From NCBI GenBank assembly GCA_030549335.1, contig JAUKPH010000022.1, forward strand, positions 4,513,001-4,577,000: 64,000 nucleotides of DNA, written 5' to 3'. Numbering within the stretch: the first letter of the stretch is position 1; each line of letters opens with the position of its first letter. The notes under the pieces are model-generated. The model made no database searches. It was not told the DNA's origin and saw only the letters and a program-made list of their open reading frames with translations. Positions 48,093 to 60,409 of the stretch are shown piece after piece. Both the position numbers and the translations under genes were made by a program. This DNA comes from Pontederia crassipes (lineage: Eukaryota; Streptophyta; Magnoliopsida; Commelinales; Pontederiaceae).

Positions 48093-51000
48093 ACGAAAGA
48101 AAGGATGTCTACGAGGACATGAAGGTGAAGAGACAGCGGAGGCTTTCCTGTTTTTTTTCTTTTGTGAATTTTGGAGTGTTATTGGCAAGGATGTCATAGC
48201 TGTAATCAAAGAGTTTGCTGCTGGAACAGTTTGCTGCTGGAAACTATGAGTTTGAGAGACTGAAAAAAATCTTTCTCTTTCTCATTCCAAAGAAGACATC
48301 AGCTGAAAGAGTTGAGGAGTTCAGACCAATTGCACTTTCAAATGCCATCTATCTTATAGTAGCCAGAGTTCTTGCAAACCATCTACGTGTGGTTTTGGGC
48401 TCCCTTATACATCCGGTCCAATCAGCATTCATCTCGGGTCATTCTATAATGGACAGCTTTTCAATGGCATCCGAAAGAATTGCTTTTTGGAGACGAACAG
48501 GTAGACATGGGTTTCTCTAGAAAGTTGACTTCTCCAAGGCATATGATTCCTTAGATTTGTCATTCATCTGGAGCTCCCTTCATCGACATGGCTTCCCAAA
48601 CGGTTGGATCACTTGGATGAAACGGTGTGTATGCATTGTTTCTTTCTCTCCTCTTATTAATGAGGGTCCTGTTGGGTGGGTTCAATCCCAATGTGGAGTT
48701 CGACAGGGGTGTCCGCCGGCCCCTATGTTGTTTGTTCTTGCTGGTTGCTCTAGCTAGATGCACATTTTCAGCTTGCAATGAGGGCATTCTCTCAGGTTTT
48801 TGCCCAATCCCGAACCAAGTTACACTTGTCCCTTTGCAATATGCTGACGATACCTTGTTCTTTATCTCAGAGGTGGCAGCAAGAAGGATTACTTTACTCA
48901 TTGACCTTTTTGGCGACTTTTCGGGTCTTTCCATTAATCATTCCAAGTCATCATTCATACCATTTGGCATGGATACAGAAGAAGAAGGTCGGTGTTCTCT
49001 GGTGCTCCAAACAGCTATCTGTAGTCTTCCTTTACCCTACCTTGGATTACAACTCTCGGACAAAAAGTTACTATACAAAGATTGGACTCCAGTTATTGAG
49101 CGAGTGGAGAGACGACTACAAGGATGGAGTTCAAGACTTTTATCGTGTGCCAGTAGGTTGATCTTAGTCCGCTCAGTGTTGCCAACAATTCCCGTGTATT
49201 TCATGTCCCTCTTCCATATGCCTATTGGTATTTGCAATCGCATCGATGTCTTAAGGAGGAGGTTTTTTTGGAAGCATTCTGGTAGCACAAGTCGGGGCCT
49301 CCATCTAGTTGCATGGTCAGAAGTGTGTTGGACATAATCAGAGGGTGGGTTGGGTGTCCGAGAGCTTCGAAAGATGAATGACGCACTCTTGTCAAAATGG
49401 ATACCAATGTTGTCAAAAGCGCGAGTTAACTCGTGGAATCGGCCGAGTTTACGATCTTATCTAAGAAAACCGAGTTGGATCGGTCTCCAACTCGGTTTTG
49501 TCCAGCACGCGATGCAATCGCGTGCTGGATCGTGGAATCAGTTGGCACGGCGTGCCGTCGTGTCAACCTCTTAACCTTTTCTTTTTAGGTTTTTGTCGTG
49601 GCTCACGATGAATAGGAGTGCACGACGATACGTCTTCTTCTGCATGTTTTGCTGCTCGACAATCACCGCTCGCTGCTCGACGATTGCCGCTCGCCGTTCA
49701 CCACTGCATTCGCCGGTACGTTTTTCGCCGCTCTTGGTTTCGCTGGTCATCGCCTTCATCTTCGCTCCTTGCCGTTCCTTTTTCGCCCGTCTTTGCCTTC
49801 ATCTTCGCCGGTTGTTTTGCCGCTCTTGGTTTCACTGTTGTTGGTTTCGCTGATCGCCGCTCTTGGTTTCGCTGGTCGCCGCTCTTGGTTTCGATGATTG
49901 CCGCTCGACGTTGTCTTCGTTTCTCCTTGCATGCGTCCTCTTCCTGTTAGCGAGCAGGGGAGAACAGGAGGGCTCCTCTTCTGCTTGCGAGTGGAAGAGG
50001 ACGCATGGACGAGGCGCCTGCGTCCTCTTCCTGTTCGCGAGCAGAGGAGGTAGCAGAAGAGGAGGATGGAGGAATCGCCCTTTTGCTTCGCGACTTTGAA
50101 TCATATTGATATTTTCTTATTTTGAAAACTTGACTTATATATGCTCTTCATTATTTTGCTTTAGTGCATCATGGTTCATGAACCATTGCTGATTTTTTTC
50201 AATGTTCAGGGTGAAATATTTTAATAGAAATATAGAATATTACATATATTTTAAAATAGCGTTTCGGTAGAATCGGGCGAGTCGTGTTACGATCTCACGT
50301 TTTACGAGTTCACCCAGACTTTCCGTGTCGACTCCGATTTACGAGTTTGACAACATTGATGGATATACCAATTATTGAGCCAACAACAAGATTTTTGGTA
50401 AGTTATCATACATGCCTGCCATGGTACTTCCCCACTTGACAATAGGACAACATCATCCCAGGGCCATTTGTCTTGCCGGAAGGTTATATTGTAAGTTACC
50501 GCAAAGCTTCGACAATTCTTCTCCCCATCCTTAGGATCGGGTAAAAAGTTTCGCTTCTGGGAGGATGCTTGGGCCTTCTCCACTCCCCTTTCCGTGTCTT
50601 TTCCACGTTTAGCTGCCTTAGCACAAGATCGACAGGCTACTGTTGCGGATTGTTGGTCAGAATCCTTGCAACGGTATTTGGAAACGCTATCAGATCAACG
50701 AGTAGACAACCTCCTCTGCCTATTAGAGAGGTTGGACGGGTTGTATATAAATTGCTGGATGAGGATAATAGGATGAATGATGGTGAATCGTGGATGGATT
50801 GTAACCTTATCTGGCGACTGAAAACTCCTGTCCATATTAAAATCTTTGCATGGCTTTTCAGATGTCAGCGGTTGCCAACTAAAAGCCTTATATCACAATG
50901 GTACCCTGCAATAAGAATCACGTGCCCGTTGTGTGAGGATAGTGATGAGAATCTGGATCATCTCTTTTTCGGTTGCTTTGTGTCAAGGGCTGTATGGAGG

Positions 51001-51335
51001 CAGGCAAGATGTCAATGGTTGAACACAACTTCAGCACATGATTTTTGGAGAACATACCGATTTGGAGGTCATCAACGAGATATCATCATCTATACATCAA
51101 AGCAATAGCGAGCAATCCCAATTGCGTTCTTGTGGTCCATATGGTCTCAACGCAATGGAGCCACATTTAGAGGCAAATGGATTTACATTGAAAACGTTGC
51201 ATATGGTGCATAGTTGGATGGTGTAATATAACATGTTTTTTGTAATGATATGATCCAATGCAACTAACTTTTGCATCAATAAATCTGGATGGTTAAGCCT
51301 TTTGGCAACCATCCTTCCTCTTCTCAAAAAAAAAA
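48093..51335 (+). mobile_element. LINE inserted in a WD40 gene intron
   Basis: Plus-strand translation gives L1-type reverse transcriptase: FLIPKKTSAERVEEFRPIAL, QSAFISGHSIMDSF, VDFSKAYDSLD, GVRQGCPPAPMLF, and the catalytic block LQYADDTLFF (48837-48866). LPYLGLQLSDKKL and a C-terminal RT-associated zinc-binding region (LIWRLKTPVHIKIFAWLF, CPLCEDSDENLDHLFFGC near 50805-50975) follow. An A run at about 51327-51335 is the 3' tail. CTTTTGGAYGAA occurs left (48083) and right (51337), a possible 12-bp target duplication. Stops, frameshifts and the insertion at 49409-50354 show it is dead; the 5' part is missing. Confidence 0.88.
49409..50354. mobile_element. TIR-type insertion inside the LINE
   Basis: GTTGTCAAAAGCGCGAGTTA at the left and TTTACGAGTTTGACAAC at the right give short inverted termini, with further inverted ACTCG/CGAGT motifs inside. 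LINE sequence resumes on either side (GTCAAAATGGATACCAAT, then GATGGATATACCAATTATTG), and the ATGGATA..CCAAT words could be a target duplication. The GC-rich middle has repeated CGCTCTTGGTTTCGCTG units and no recognisable protein. Its ends resemble those of 39115-40085. Confidence 0.7.
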
Positions 51336-52269
51336 CTTTTGGATGAATATCATGTCTCGCAATATTGCACAGTTTTCAGATTGATTCCTAACTAGAACAT
51401 TGACATATGGAGTCTATAGATAAATGAAAACATGCAGAGGTGGCAGGGAAACATACAAGATGATGTTTGCCCGGAGAAAGTGCTGTATCTGTAATTGTCC
51501 ACTGTAAATTCCGAGCATGAATGTCCTTCTTAACTTTCCATTGACTATCAACGCTGTATATTTGGATTCGACTTCCCTGGTCAATGACAAACAAATTGGC
51601 CATGACTTCGGTATGTACAGTTTTTTTAGGAAACTAATTGCCTCTCATTAAACCAGGTGGAAGATGATTATTACAGGATATACCTGAAATCCTGCAACGA
51701 AAAGTGAGCCATCAGCGGAGAACTGCGACACATATACTTGGCTGTTCAGCTTGTACAGGCAAGTTGGGCCATGAACAGGCAGGTACTGGCCAAGAACATG
51801 AGAGCAATCAGAAGAAGAAAACCTTCCTCTTCCTGTATAGTTTGCCTCCCTGGCCATTAGCATCTTAGTCGTAGGGATTGATCTCCTTGGCCTGTTGGCC
51901 ACAACCTTATGCAGGCATGGCTGTGATCTCAGCTTAGTGGAATGACAGACCTCATCATCAATGGTAAAAGTTCCCGTATCAGGAACTAGATCACTAAATG
52001 CGGAACGGGACCTTCTGCTACGCATATCCGCACAGCGCTTCTGATACTCTTCTCCTAAACACAAGGCATGGAGAAAAAAATATTAATGCCTTGATTTAGA
52101 ATGCAACCATCAGAATATCAGTTCACAGCTGAACTGAACTCCGGCTGAACCCAGGAGGAAAATAAGGGGTCACTAAAATCACTAATTTGTTAACTCGCTG
52201 GATTTAAAATTATATAACTATGAGCGTATATGAAGATTGTATTAACTTCTACTACCTCAAATACCAGTA

Positions 52270-52700
52270 TTTAAACCCTAAAAATCCCTTCTTGTTAACA
52301 CCCCTATGGACAAGAGGGTCTCTAAGGTTGGGGGTCAAAGGAAGGGAAGAGGAAAAGAGGGGAATTCATTCCCCTCGTTTGGGGAACAAAGGGGAAAGGA
52401 GGGAACTTTCCTCTCCATCCCTTCATTACGCCATTTTTCTTTCCCTCCAAAATGAGATGGAAAGAGGGGAAAGAACTAATAACTATATATTTTCTATTTT
52501 CAGCATACTTAATTTAAGTACAATTCTATCGAAAAAGATTACTAATTTATATTTTCTTTTCTTCCTCTTCCTCTTACTTGCTTCTAAATACTTCACTCAC
52601 ATTCTATTTCTTTCCCTTCCTCTAATTTTCCTTCCCTTCTATTCCCTTCCCTTTCACTTAATAAAATTAGAACTAAACAGACCCGAACAAAAAGTTGCTT
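52270..52700. repeat. Non-coding insertion with CCCTCGTTTGGGG words
   Basis: A purine-rich then pyrimidine-rich stretch with CCCCTCGTTTGGGGAACAAA near 52373 and GAACTAAACAGACCCGAACA near 52668. These are like ends of hAT-type MITEs. The 167-codon frame across it is low-complexity and is not believed. It lies in the probable first intron of the WD40 gene. Confidence 0.4.
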
Positions 52701-52964
52701 CTTATCTTTATGACAATACATAACAAAAGTTGATTCTGCGGCCTCATCCTAGTGCGAGACACCATCTCCCCATCATCCAATCGACCAAACGATCAATATC
52801 CTTTCATCAAAAAAAGGATTTTACGATCACCAACCAAGGGCGGGGAGAGAGAGAGAACGATTGGATAATGTGCAACAGTGAATCAAATAAATGGGAAAAT
52901 GAATCAAATTTGATTCAATCAAATATCAAACCAACAAAATCGACCTAAATATCCAGTAAAGTCT

Positions 52965-53230
52965 CAGCTTCTGTCACCTGATTACAAATTTGGTTAGGGT
53001 TAGAAGAACCTTCGCCAGTCAAAGGGAGAGGAGGAGGAGGAGGCGGAGGGGAGAGGGATGCCAGATAGAGCGCAGTTGAACAGCACCGAGACTTTGTAAC
53101 CGGAATGGATCATTGCAAGTTGGAACAGTAGAGGTAGAAAAAGCGGGGTAGGATCCGTCACAACAGCACCCAGCAAAATGTTGGAGTCTAACTGCTCCTG
53201 TGCGCGTGCCACGTACACTACAGGACACAT
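52965..53230 (-). promoter_or_regulatory. Probable leader exon of the WD40 gene
   Basis: On the minus strand a GC-richer, pyrimidine-rich block (CCCTCTCCCCTCCGCCTCC) leads to TTCTTCTAACCCTAACC and a donor-like AATCAG|GTGACA near 52978. This resembles a plant 5' untranslated exon upstream of the first coding exon at 52054. No transcript evidence is available. Confidence 0.4.
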
Positions 53231-55950
53231 GTCAAATTATTAGACAGATACGAAACGTGTTTCATGTGTGGATCAGGAGTTTGTCTCTTAGAGAACAAGG
53301 CCGCGGTGGCCGTGTCCCCACGGCATCAAGCAACGTGTCGCGTAGATGTATGTTGTATAATAGAGATCGAATCGAATTGAGCCACATTTTTATTAAAATA
53401 ATATTATTTTTTATTGTTTAAAAAATATATTACAAATAAAAGTATATAAGATGAAAATAATAAAATAAAATCATATTAATCATCATTATAAATTAATCAA
53501 ATATTAATAAATTATTTTTTACTTTTTAAAAATATGTATTATTTATGATTATTTAATTCTATATTTTCTTACTTAATGGTTTCATGAATAGTTTAGATTT
53601 TTCATTATTACTATCCCCTCTTTTTTTTTTAAATTCAAAATTTCTTTCGTATTATTTTTCCTATTATAAATTCACCCTATAAAATCTACTATACTATTAT
53701 GTTTCTATTTTCATATTTATAATATATTATTTATAATAATCCAAATTTTATCATCCTCTTATTTATGCTCAAGATAATTTTATCTTTTATTTAAATCTAT
53801 CTTTTTATTTAAATTCAAATTTAATTTCCTTATTATTGATATCATTTTTAGCAGTGTTTTTAAAATCGGACCGGACCGGCTGGTTCGACCGGTTCAACCG
53901 CGAATCGGCCGCAAGTTTGGTTCGGTTTTTTTCAAAACCAGAAATGATAAAAAATCGGATAGAACCGAGTTGAACCAAGCAAAACGTTGAAACGATTCAA
54001 TCCGGTTTTTTAATTATTGTATTAAAAATGTAAATTTGAAAATTTTTAATGATAGAATGAAATGAAAAAGGAAAGCAATCAATCATTATTAAACATAAAA
54101 TTTGGTTTGTTTTATTTTTGTATTAAAACATGTAAGTTTTTGAATTTTGAATGATAGAATCAAATACAAAAGGAAAGAAAATAAGTAATTTTGAAAGGAG
54201 AAAAAGGTAGGTGATGGTGTATAGTATAAATAAAGTGAGAAAATTAAGGAGAACAATGAAGGGAGAAATGTAAGGAGGAAAAAAAGGAAGTGAGAGAAAA
54301 AATAAAATGGAAACAATTGAATGAAAAAAGGAGAAATAATTTAATAAAAAGATATACAAAAGGAAAATTATTTACATAAGCAATAATTAAATTAAAATAT
54401 ATATTAGCAACAGTAATGAAAGAATAAAAATATTTATAAATATAAAGTATATTGATTACCTTTTAATTATAATAGATATGAATCAAGAATTGAAATATTT
54501 TTAATAGTATATTCATATTATTTTAATATAATGAGTCTTTTTTTTCTATTTGCATTCAAGTATACAAATCATATAAAATTACAATACATTCAAGTATTCA
54601 AGTATACAAATCATATAAAATTACAATACATTCATATTATTCAAGTATACAAAATGTGTTTACTCTCGTATCGGATCGACCCGTGTCCCGATTAAAAACA
54701 ATGATTGTTTAATTCAATCTAAGTTCTGAGTGAAATTGGCCAATCAAAATAGCACCCCGGTGAAAAAAAAAAGATCACCGGTCGATTATGAATATAATAT
54801 TTTCTCCTTTTTCCATTAAATCTCCTAAAAAAGGAAGCAATTATATATATACACAAGTCATGAATTTTTCATGTCACGTGCATATCAAATGATTTTATAT
54901 ATTTTTTATTTTTTCGATAACTTCTTTACTAATAATTTAGAGAATCATTATGATAATAAAAAATAATTTTATAGCATAAAGACTATAAAAATAATTATAT
55001 CTATTATGAAGGATAATAAGGTGCATAAATTCGTAAACTTTTGAAAACAATGAATATATTATTACCGATTATTTTCATATTTTTATTATTATTAATGATC
55101 CTATAAATTATTAATGAATAAATATATAAGAAAAAGTAAAAGAAATATGTGTAAAATTATTTAGCATGTGCTTGACACGCTCATTAAATCTATAATTCAA
55201 TCAGTGTGCATTATTCACACATTTTGGGTCTCTAGATCAACATCATCATATTAAGATGGTCCAAAACACAAATAATTCTTATTATTGAATTTGAATGATG
55301 CTGATCCAAAAATCCAAAGTTTATAATGTCATACTAATATAATTATAATAATATAATAACAAGTATTAGTAAAAATATTATTATTTATAGTATATACACA
55401 ATAATATTTTTGTTTATAGTAATTGTGATTATTATTTTTATAAAATAAATATATAAAAGATATAAGTCACATAAAAATAAATTATTAATTGATATCATTT
55501 GTTTTAATTCAACATTTCAAACTTAATGTGGAAAAATATCAATTAATGCGAATCAACGGCTGAGCAGAAATGGGATATCAATTAATAAAAATATAATAAC
55601 ATTATGTGCATTGATATCATTTCAAATGATTCTTGCAGACGTTGCATGCACATAAATCATTTGTTAACATGCCAGGATAGGATGTCAATTCAGCTGATTG
55701 CATGAATGAATTCTCTACCTAAAACTACTACTTGTTTATTGCGCAGATTCAACTAGAATTTAAATCTAAAACCCTAGCAAAAGAAAAGAAACATTTTTCT
55801 TGCCTTCAAACGAAGGCACTCTAGTGTATCACTCTATGCACCGGCTTTAGACACTTCAAAACATAAATTGGGTTGGTTGCTAATAGGTCTTCTCATCTGT
55901 TAGTTTGCTTTAATGTGTTATTATTTATTTTCCAACATCCACAACTCTAG
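53231..55950. other. AT-rich intergenic DNA with a CCGGTTCGACC-type repeat
   Basis: Around 53855-54010 is a cluster AATCGGACCGGACCGGCTGG / TTCGACCGGTTCAACCGCGA like those at 26260-26430 and 63296. A local 30-40 bp duplication (CAAGTATACAAATCATATAA) occurs at 54557-54650. I see no gene. Confidence 0.5.
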
Positions 55951-55954
55951 TTTA

Positions 55955-58192
55955 TGTAACACCTTGTTTGTCCACTTCACCCAAAATACCTTCAAAAGTA
56001 AAGGATTCTTTAGGGTATTTTAGACTCTTTAACCAAGTAACAAAAAGTAAACAAAAATGACCTTAAAAGTAGAGTTTGTTAGAGGGTAAATGGATCATCC
56101 GGCAAAAAGTTGCTGAAATATGGCTAAAACCTCCCAAACCCTTCCTCTCTTCCTCCACTTCTCCTCCCTTTAGGTCGTCGCTAATGAACTATTTTCTTGT
56201 AGTGGCCATCTCCTCATCAAAGAGCTTCACTACATCTTGCATTAGATGCTCAAGAAGGAGAAAGAGAAGGGCAGGGCAAGCTAGGGAAGAAGAGCTTCAT
56301 TAGGAGGAAGAAAAGCTAGAAGAAGGAGAAATTCATAGAGACATTTAGGGATTAAGCTATATAATCAGTGAACCCACTCTAATCCAACTCAAATTTGGAT
56401 TATAGATTGTTTTGGTTGAGATTTGGTTTATGGAACGTTGATTCTTTTGATTAGATGAGAAATGATTCATGGTTCGGTTTTGCTTAGGTTTGGATCCGGA
56501 TTGTTGTTGTAGATTCTTGTGAGCTTGTGGACTGTTGATTGAATGCAAGGATGTTCTTGGTCATGTCCTATGAATGCGCCTCCATTTTATCGTACCTATA
56601 ACTTGGCTATAGCCATGTCATGAAATAGATGTGATAAGACTATGGTGATTGTCCGAAATGTATATGGAACGGCATTACAGTCGAAAATGTGGTTTAGAAT
56701 GTAAAGTACTACTGTCCAACAGGACATCACGGCCATGCCGAATGGGTCACGACCATGTGTTGGTGTAATCGGGTGGTCAACCAAGCATTTCTCAGTCTCT
56801 CGGAGAACCAAGTGAGACATTTGCCCTAAGAATGATCGACCGATTGGCAAGGCGGTCGACCACTCCTTAAGTAAGAAAATGGCATGTAGCCTAGACATTT
56901 ATCAGTCGAGCTCTTGATCGACCGATCAGGGTCATCTTTTGACCGACCGAAGGGCTGAAAGTTTCGACATCTTGGTCGAGTTCTTGGTCTTCTTTTCATA
57001 CTTTTCCCATAATCAAATGAATGATCCTTCGCATAGGGTCGACCGGCAAGTCGACCGTACACATTCTAAAATCATGTTTTGAAGTTTTTACATTGTGATT
57101 TACATATCAATTTTTAGGTGGTTTATGATTGCCTTGTTATGAGATGGATGATTATGATATGTTTGTTTATGGCTATTGTTAGACACACCTAAAATCAATG
57201 TCGAGCTTAAAATTATTGTATGACACATTGAGGTTAAGTACTTGGCCCTTACTGGATGGATATGATTTATTGTTATTGTGTGTGTCCGCGCGAAGACAAT
57301 AATGGAAATGGCATACCATTGGGGGTGTCATTTTGGGTGCGAGTGCGACCCATGTCTTGGCCCGCTAATGGCACAAGGAAACAAGTACCTCAATGGATGG
57401 ATAAAATTTTAGATAATCTAATCAAGATGATTAGATAAGTGGCAAGAATATATTGTTATAATGTAATATTGTGCATTAAAAGGATGAATGTTCTTAGCCA
57501 TTATGAATATGGATAATTGTGCATTAAAAGATGTTAATGCAATGGATGTATTGAATTGAAATATGAAATTGAGAATAGCTATTAATATTTTATATTGAAA
57601 TTCTTACTGTTTATGGGTTATTGTTTTATTGATGTTTTATGGATTATGGAATCCTTATTTTATAACACTTACATACAACTAATAGAAGGTGGGTCTCTCG
57701 TGCATCCGAGTTCGTGCAAGTATGGAAGATAGATGAATTTGATGGTAAGCTCATGATGACAGCACATAGTGTCATATTGGGCCTCCTTATGCCATAGTAT
57801 TTATGACTTATAGTTGTCGACCTATGGGCTTTATATTGAACTATGTTTTATGTTGTGTCCTCGACTATGAGGAACATTATGTAGATGTTATCTTTGTTGA
57901 CTTTGAGTCATGTTATGTATTTGGACTATCCGCCACGGTATCTCATGATGTCATTTGGGCTCATTCTCATATGGTCATTTATATTGCATCGCTTCTATTA
58001 TGTTCCATTGAAATTTTATGTCATAATATTATCTTTTTCGCTGTTTGGTTTGTTTTATTTCATTAGCTTAATAGTTTTTGATGCATTGTTATTAAATCAT
58101 ATTATTATGATTAAGTGATGGCGAACGGCCTAGCACTGCCGAAATTACCTAATTGCCCTAAGCTTTTAGGGTGAAAATTTCGGGATGTTATA
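55955..58192 (+). mobile_element. 5' LTR of a Ty3/gypsy element, 2.2 kb
   Basis: It starts TGTAACACCTTG and ends TTTCGGGATGTTATA, inverted ends typical of plant gypsy LTRs. The next bases, TTGGTTTCAAAGCC (58194-58207), are a decayed tRNA-Met primer site. Gag coding sequence follows at 58360. No matching 3' LTR is in the window. Confidence 0.75.
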
Positions 58193-58193
58193 G

Positions 58194-58207
58194 TTGGTTT
58201 CAAAGCC
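58194..58207 (+). other. Decayed primer binding site
   Basis: TTGGTTTCAAAGCC differs from the plant consensus TTGGTATCAGAGCC at two positions and lies one base after the LTR end. Confidence 0.75.
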
Positions 58208-58359
58208 TAAGGTTAGGACTTATGTTAAGCTTGTCATAGAATTGTTAAGTGTCTAAGTCCATATGCAACCGTCATGAGCAGCTATCCAAGATAATGAGTA
58301 TGTATGTTTTGTGTTATATGATTAAATGTTTAAAGTAACCATCTAATGTTAGTTGGTTA

Positions 58360-58671
58360 ATGTTCTGTGAAGGATGGAGCCAGGAGGTCCTTCAAATTAC
58401 TTCAGGGGACCAAAGGGAATTGATCGAGAGCATAACCCGCATGGCTCTTGCTATGGAAAGAAATGCAGACTCGAGGCGCTTTGGCCATTCGAGTTCAAGA
58501 ATTGAGAGGTTTCTAAAGCTACATCCCCTTACCTTTAATGGGGAGAGGAATCTGGACAAGGCAGAGTCTTGGCTGGAAATCAGCACTAAGAAGTTTCAAG
58601 CCATGGACTACTCTGACCGACATAGGGTCAATCTGGCTACTCATCAGCTGGTTGACCAGGCTCATCACTAG
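58360..58671 (+). pseudogene. Gag start of the gypsy element, truncated
   Basis: The frame encodes RRFGHSSSRIERFLKLHPLT then FNGERNLDKAESWLEISTKK and RHRVNLATHQLVDQAHH. This is the N-terminal part of the plant retrotransposon Gag (capsid-like) domain, whose usual next residues are Trp-Trp. The frame ends at TAG 58669-58671, and ten bases later sequence breaks into a 22-nt G run. Nothing downstream continues the element, so only about 100 codons of gag remain. Confidence 0.8.
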
Positions 58672-58680
58672 TGAAAAATC

Positions 58681-58702
58681 GGGGGGGGGGGGGGGGGGGG
58701 GG
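58681..58702. repeat. Poly(G) tract, 22 nt, at an element junction
   Basis: Twenty-two consecutive G separate the truncated gag from the LTR that begins at 58739. Confidence 0.95.
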
Positions 58703-58738
58703 TAGTCCTCTGAAAGAAGATGAAGAGCCGAGGGTTAA

Positions 58739-60409
58739 TGATGCGAGAATTGATAACAATTAAATACTAGCAAGTGCATTAGTCGCACAAGTAATAAAAT
58801 GCAAGAATAGAGTGTCGAACCCACGAGGAATTAACTTACTTAACTAAACTAATTTCAGGGGCTAATAGAAGATGACATAAAATTTGGGTAAAAAGAAGTT
58901 GTAGAAAATAAAATTACAAAAAGTAAAGACTAAAACTAAATTAAAACCTATTGATGCATAGGGCTTAGGATGATGAATGAAAATGTAGACAAATTGAAGT
59001 GGCCAAATATTTCAAGTTAGTTTCTAACGACGAATTAGAGTCTACTAAATTTATTGATTTCCGCCTAGGATAAATTAGCCTATCTTAATTCAAATTAGAT
59101 TAGGACTATTTCGTCATGGATCATAATCTAATCAAACCTGATATTAAGATGCATTAAAATATAATCTCTAAACTATTATCACCTATAATATGGTAATGAT
59201 TAATAGACTACACAACTAATATTTCTTCTAGGATCTTACTAGTTGTGACATGCAATACTTGGACTTAAAAGTCAAGAATCAATTTCATAGAAATCATGCA
59301 ATCAAAAGTAACTACTCCGACAAGGATGATAGCTAACTATAGAAGGCAATCAATATCTGAAAAAGTATTAATAATAGCATGCATATTCGAAATAAAATTG
59401 AACTATAATCGATTATGAAATAAGGTTTAATAGTTTGCCTTTATCGATTAAAACTATTACACAAGTCTTAATCAGAAGGAAAACTAAATTATCCGGATTA
59501 CAGAAGACAAAAAGATGTACCAATCAAGCATGAGATCATCCCAACATAAAATAGAATAGAGAATACTCTAGGAACGTCGATGAACTGCTACCCGGTCCTC
59601 TTTTAGAGTCAATCGTGCAGAAATCTTCTCGATGAGCCTTCTAAATTCTCTCACGTTCTTGGCTTCAAAGCTTTGGTTGCAGGCTCTCGCCTGTCTAGCA
59701 TGCCTCTATTTATAGGGGTTTGAGTTCCATGTGATTGAAACCTTTTCCTATTCAAAATAAGGAAACTTTGGAGTTGAATTTGTTCTGAAATTTTGACCTT
59801 GTCAAACTCCGAGATTTTAGCCATAATATGTTTTCAAATCATCTTAGGATCATGTAATATGTGTAGGAATCCTTGTGGACTTCAGATTCTTCCAAAAAAT
59901 TGTCTAAAAGTTGAATATGGACTTCATCACGGGCGGTTACAATGTTTTAACGGCTTAAACAGTGTTCGAATCGCATTAGGAATGAATTTTTGCGGCCTCT
60001 GAGAGGTTTTTCACGGCCCTTGCAGTGTTAAAAATGTGAATTTCACGGCCCGTGAAGGCCTGGTCACGGCCGTGACTCGGGCTGGTTGAAAAATCATATT
60101 TTAACGGCTGAAACAGGTTTTCACGGCCCGTTAAATGTCCATCACGGCCCGTTAAAGTAGTATTTCAGTCTTGCTTCACTGTTTTCCACTTTCTGGCTCC
60201 GTTTTAACTCCGATTTGAGCGTGGTTTTCTCCGTTGACTTCATAATTCAATTTTCTTGCTTATTAGACAATAAAATATAACATTTGGATAGATTTTAATT
60301 TTTGTAAAATTAATATAAATAAGCTCATAAAATGATGCATGCTACTACAAAATAATTCGAAATGAGATTAAATGTATTACTAAATATATGTTATATTTTG
60401 CATGCATCA
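58739..60409 (-). mobile_element. LTR of an Athila/Tat-like gypsy element, minus strand
   Basis: The plus strand starts TGATGCGAGAATTG and ends CATGCATCA; on the minus strand this is TGATGCATG...CTCGCATCA. It adjoins AACTCCCCCAAGCTTAG, which on the minus strand is CTTGGGGGAGTT, a polypurine tract. The words TGCATTAGTCGCACAAGTAA and GTGTCGAACCCACGAGG are common near the ends of plant Tat/Athila-group LTRs. It is therefore the 3' LTR of a minus-strand element whose interior runs to the right. A dyad motif array lies within it at 59926-60156. Confidence 0.75.
59926..60156. repeat. Dyad motif TCACGGCCCGTGA, cluster 1
   Basis: About eight copies or variants, including TCACGGCCCGTGA at 60042, TCACGGCCGTGA at 60064 and TCACGGCCCGTTAA at 60121 and 60142. 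The unit is nearly self-complementary. Confidence 0.8.

Noticed and set aside
49593-50104. Frames with repeated Phe/Ala/Ser-rich peptide
   Set aside because: They come from CGCTCTTGGTTTCGCTG-type repeats in a transposon core.
52220-52723. 167-codon plus-strand frame
   Set aside because: Low-complexity purine and pyrimidine tracts; better explained as a non-coding insertion in an intron.
53000-53230. 76-codon minus-strand frame upstream of the WD40 gene
   Set aside because: More likely an untranslated leader and promoter region; the peptide does not match the N-terminus of the family.
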